Origin: an uncultured Dechloromonas sp.
Lineage (GTDB): Bacteria > Pseudomonadota > Gammaproteobacteria > Burkholderiales > Rhodocyclaceae
Assembly: GCA_946477505.1 (NCBI GenBank)
Contig: CAMKYP010000229.1
Span: forward strand, 1-6,485
Direction of reading: 5' to 3'
DNA length: 6,485 nt
In this document: positions 6,087 to 6,485 of the stretch, in pieces
How the letters are laid out: each line of letters begins with the position of its first letter
Position numbering within the stretch: the stretch's first letter is position 1
Notes under the pieces: generated by a model
Told to the model about the DNA's origin: nothing
The model's database searches: none
What the model saw: the letters and a program-made list of their open reading frames with translations, nothing else
Translations under genes and position numbers: made by a program

Positions 6087-6485
6087 TGCGCACACGCTGT
6101 CCGGAGTGTGGCACGGTCTTCCGCGTCACCTCCGAGCAGTTGCGGCGCAAGGCCGGCAAGGTGCGTTGCGGGCATTGCCAGGCAGTATTCAATGCCTTCG
6201 ATCAGTGGCAATCCGATTCCGATGACGAATCCCTGACGTCTTCGCCGGCCGAATTCCCTCCCCAGTCTTTGCCCTCTGAAGTCGCTGCCGAAACAGTGGC
6301 TGAGACGATGGCCCTTGTTTCCGGAACGCCTACCGAAACCAGTCCGATGCTGCAAGCGGAGTCCCTCCCCAAGACTGAGCCGGCGGCCTTCGATCCGGCG
6401 GCAACGGTTGTGGCAGGCCCCGGCTGGGCGTGGAACGAATCCATTGAGCCTTTGGCCATGCCAGCCGAACCGTCCCTCCATCCGG
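6086..6485 (+). CDS. Zinc-ribbon (MJ0042-type) domain protein, probable DUF3426 family, 3'-truncated by window edge
   Basis: An open frame starts at the ATG at 6086, overlapping the prmA TGA by one base, and runs without a stop to the right edge (133 codons seen). The first 38 residues form a compact zinc ribbon with paired cysteines at 5/8 (CPEC) and 28/31 (CGHC), separated by 19 residues. This is the MJ0042-type pattern that ends in AVFNAF. From about residue 41 the sequence becomes a low-complexity, acidic Ser/Pro/Glu/Ala-rich linker to the edge. In beta- and gammaproteobacteria such N-termini usually belong to membrane proteins with a long disordered linker, one transmembrane helix and a C-terminal DUF3426 domain; that half is not visible here. 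The function is unknown and zinc binding is inferred from the cysteines. The only upstream Shine-Dalgarno candidate is poor, so translation probably depends on coupling to prmA. Confidence 0.88.
   Translation, partial: MRTRCPECGTVFRVTSEQLRRKAGKVRCGHCQAVFNAFDQWQSDSDDESLTSSPAEFPPQSLPSEVAAETVAETMALVSGTPTETSPMLQAESLPKTEPAAFDPAATVVAGPGWAWNESIEPLAMPAEPSLHP

Noticed and set aside
4506..6095. Antisense open frames (243 and 271 codons) opposite accC and prmA
   Set aside because: Both mirror strongly supported coding regions and show no family motif, no plausible ribosome-binding context and no coherent operon with other - strand genes.

Overview
The window reads as an ordinary, densely packed stretch of a GC-rich proteobacterial chromosome. 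I infer a betaproteobacterium of the Rhodocyclaceae type (Dechloromonas/Azoarcus-like). The inference rests on protein flavour, the gene order aroQ-accB-accC-prmA-zinc-ribbon protein, and the short divergent spacer between mpl and a small nucleotidyltransferase-like gene. I could not run a search, so the taxon is a guess. I see no mobile element, tRNA, rRNA, CRISPR or phage signal.

Layout. (1) Positions 1-728 (+) hold the C-terminal part of an NADP-type malic enzyme (maeB), open at the left edge. (2) It converges on mpl (801-2147, -), a murein-tripeptide recycling ligase. A 36-bp perfect palindrome (746-781) lies between them as a shared bidirectional terminator. (3) A 50-bp divergent promoter region (2148-2197) separates mpl from a 196-residue uncharacterised gene (2198-2788, +). 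Its core looks like a nucleotidyltransferase fold that has lost the first catalytic aspartate. (4) From 2828 to the right edge runs a same-strand cluster: aroQ, accB, accC, prmA, and the start of a zinc-ribbon (MJ0042-type) protein that leaves the window. The last four are tightly spaced (10 nt, 3 nt, then a 1-nt stop/start overlap). The aroQ-accB junction instead holds two small hairpins and a strong ribosome-binding site.

Functionally, the right-hand cluster mixes chorismate biosynthesis (AroQ), the biotin-carrier and biotin-carboxylase halves of acetyl-CoA carboxylase (AccB, AccC), ribosomal protein L11 methylation (PrmA) and a probable membrane-anchored zinc-ribbon protein. AccB and AccC work together in the first step of fatty-acid synthesis. 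Their neighbours are conserved growth-linked passengers rather than one pathway. The left half links central carbon metabolism (malate to pyruvate) and peptidoglycan recycling only by position.

I did not find a convincing undescribed system. The items most worth a second look are the degenerate nucleotidyltransferase-like protein beside mpl, the tandem hairpins before accB, and the edge-truncated zinc-ribbon gene.
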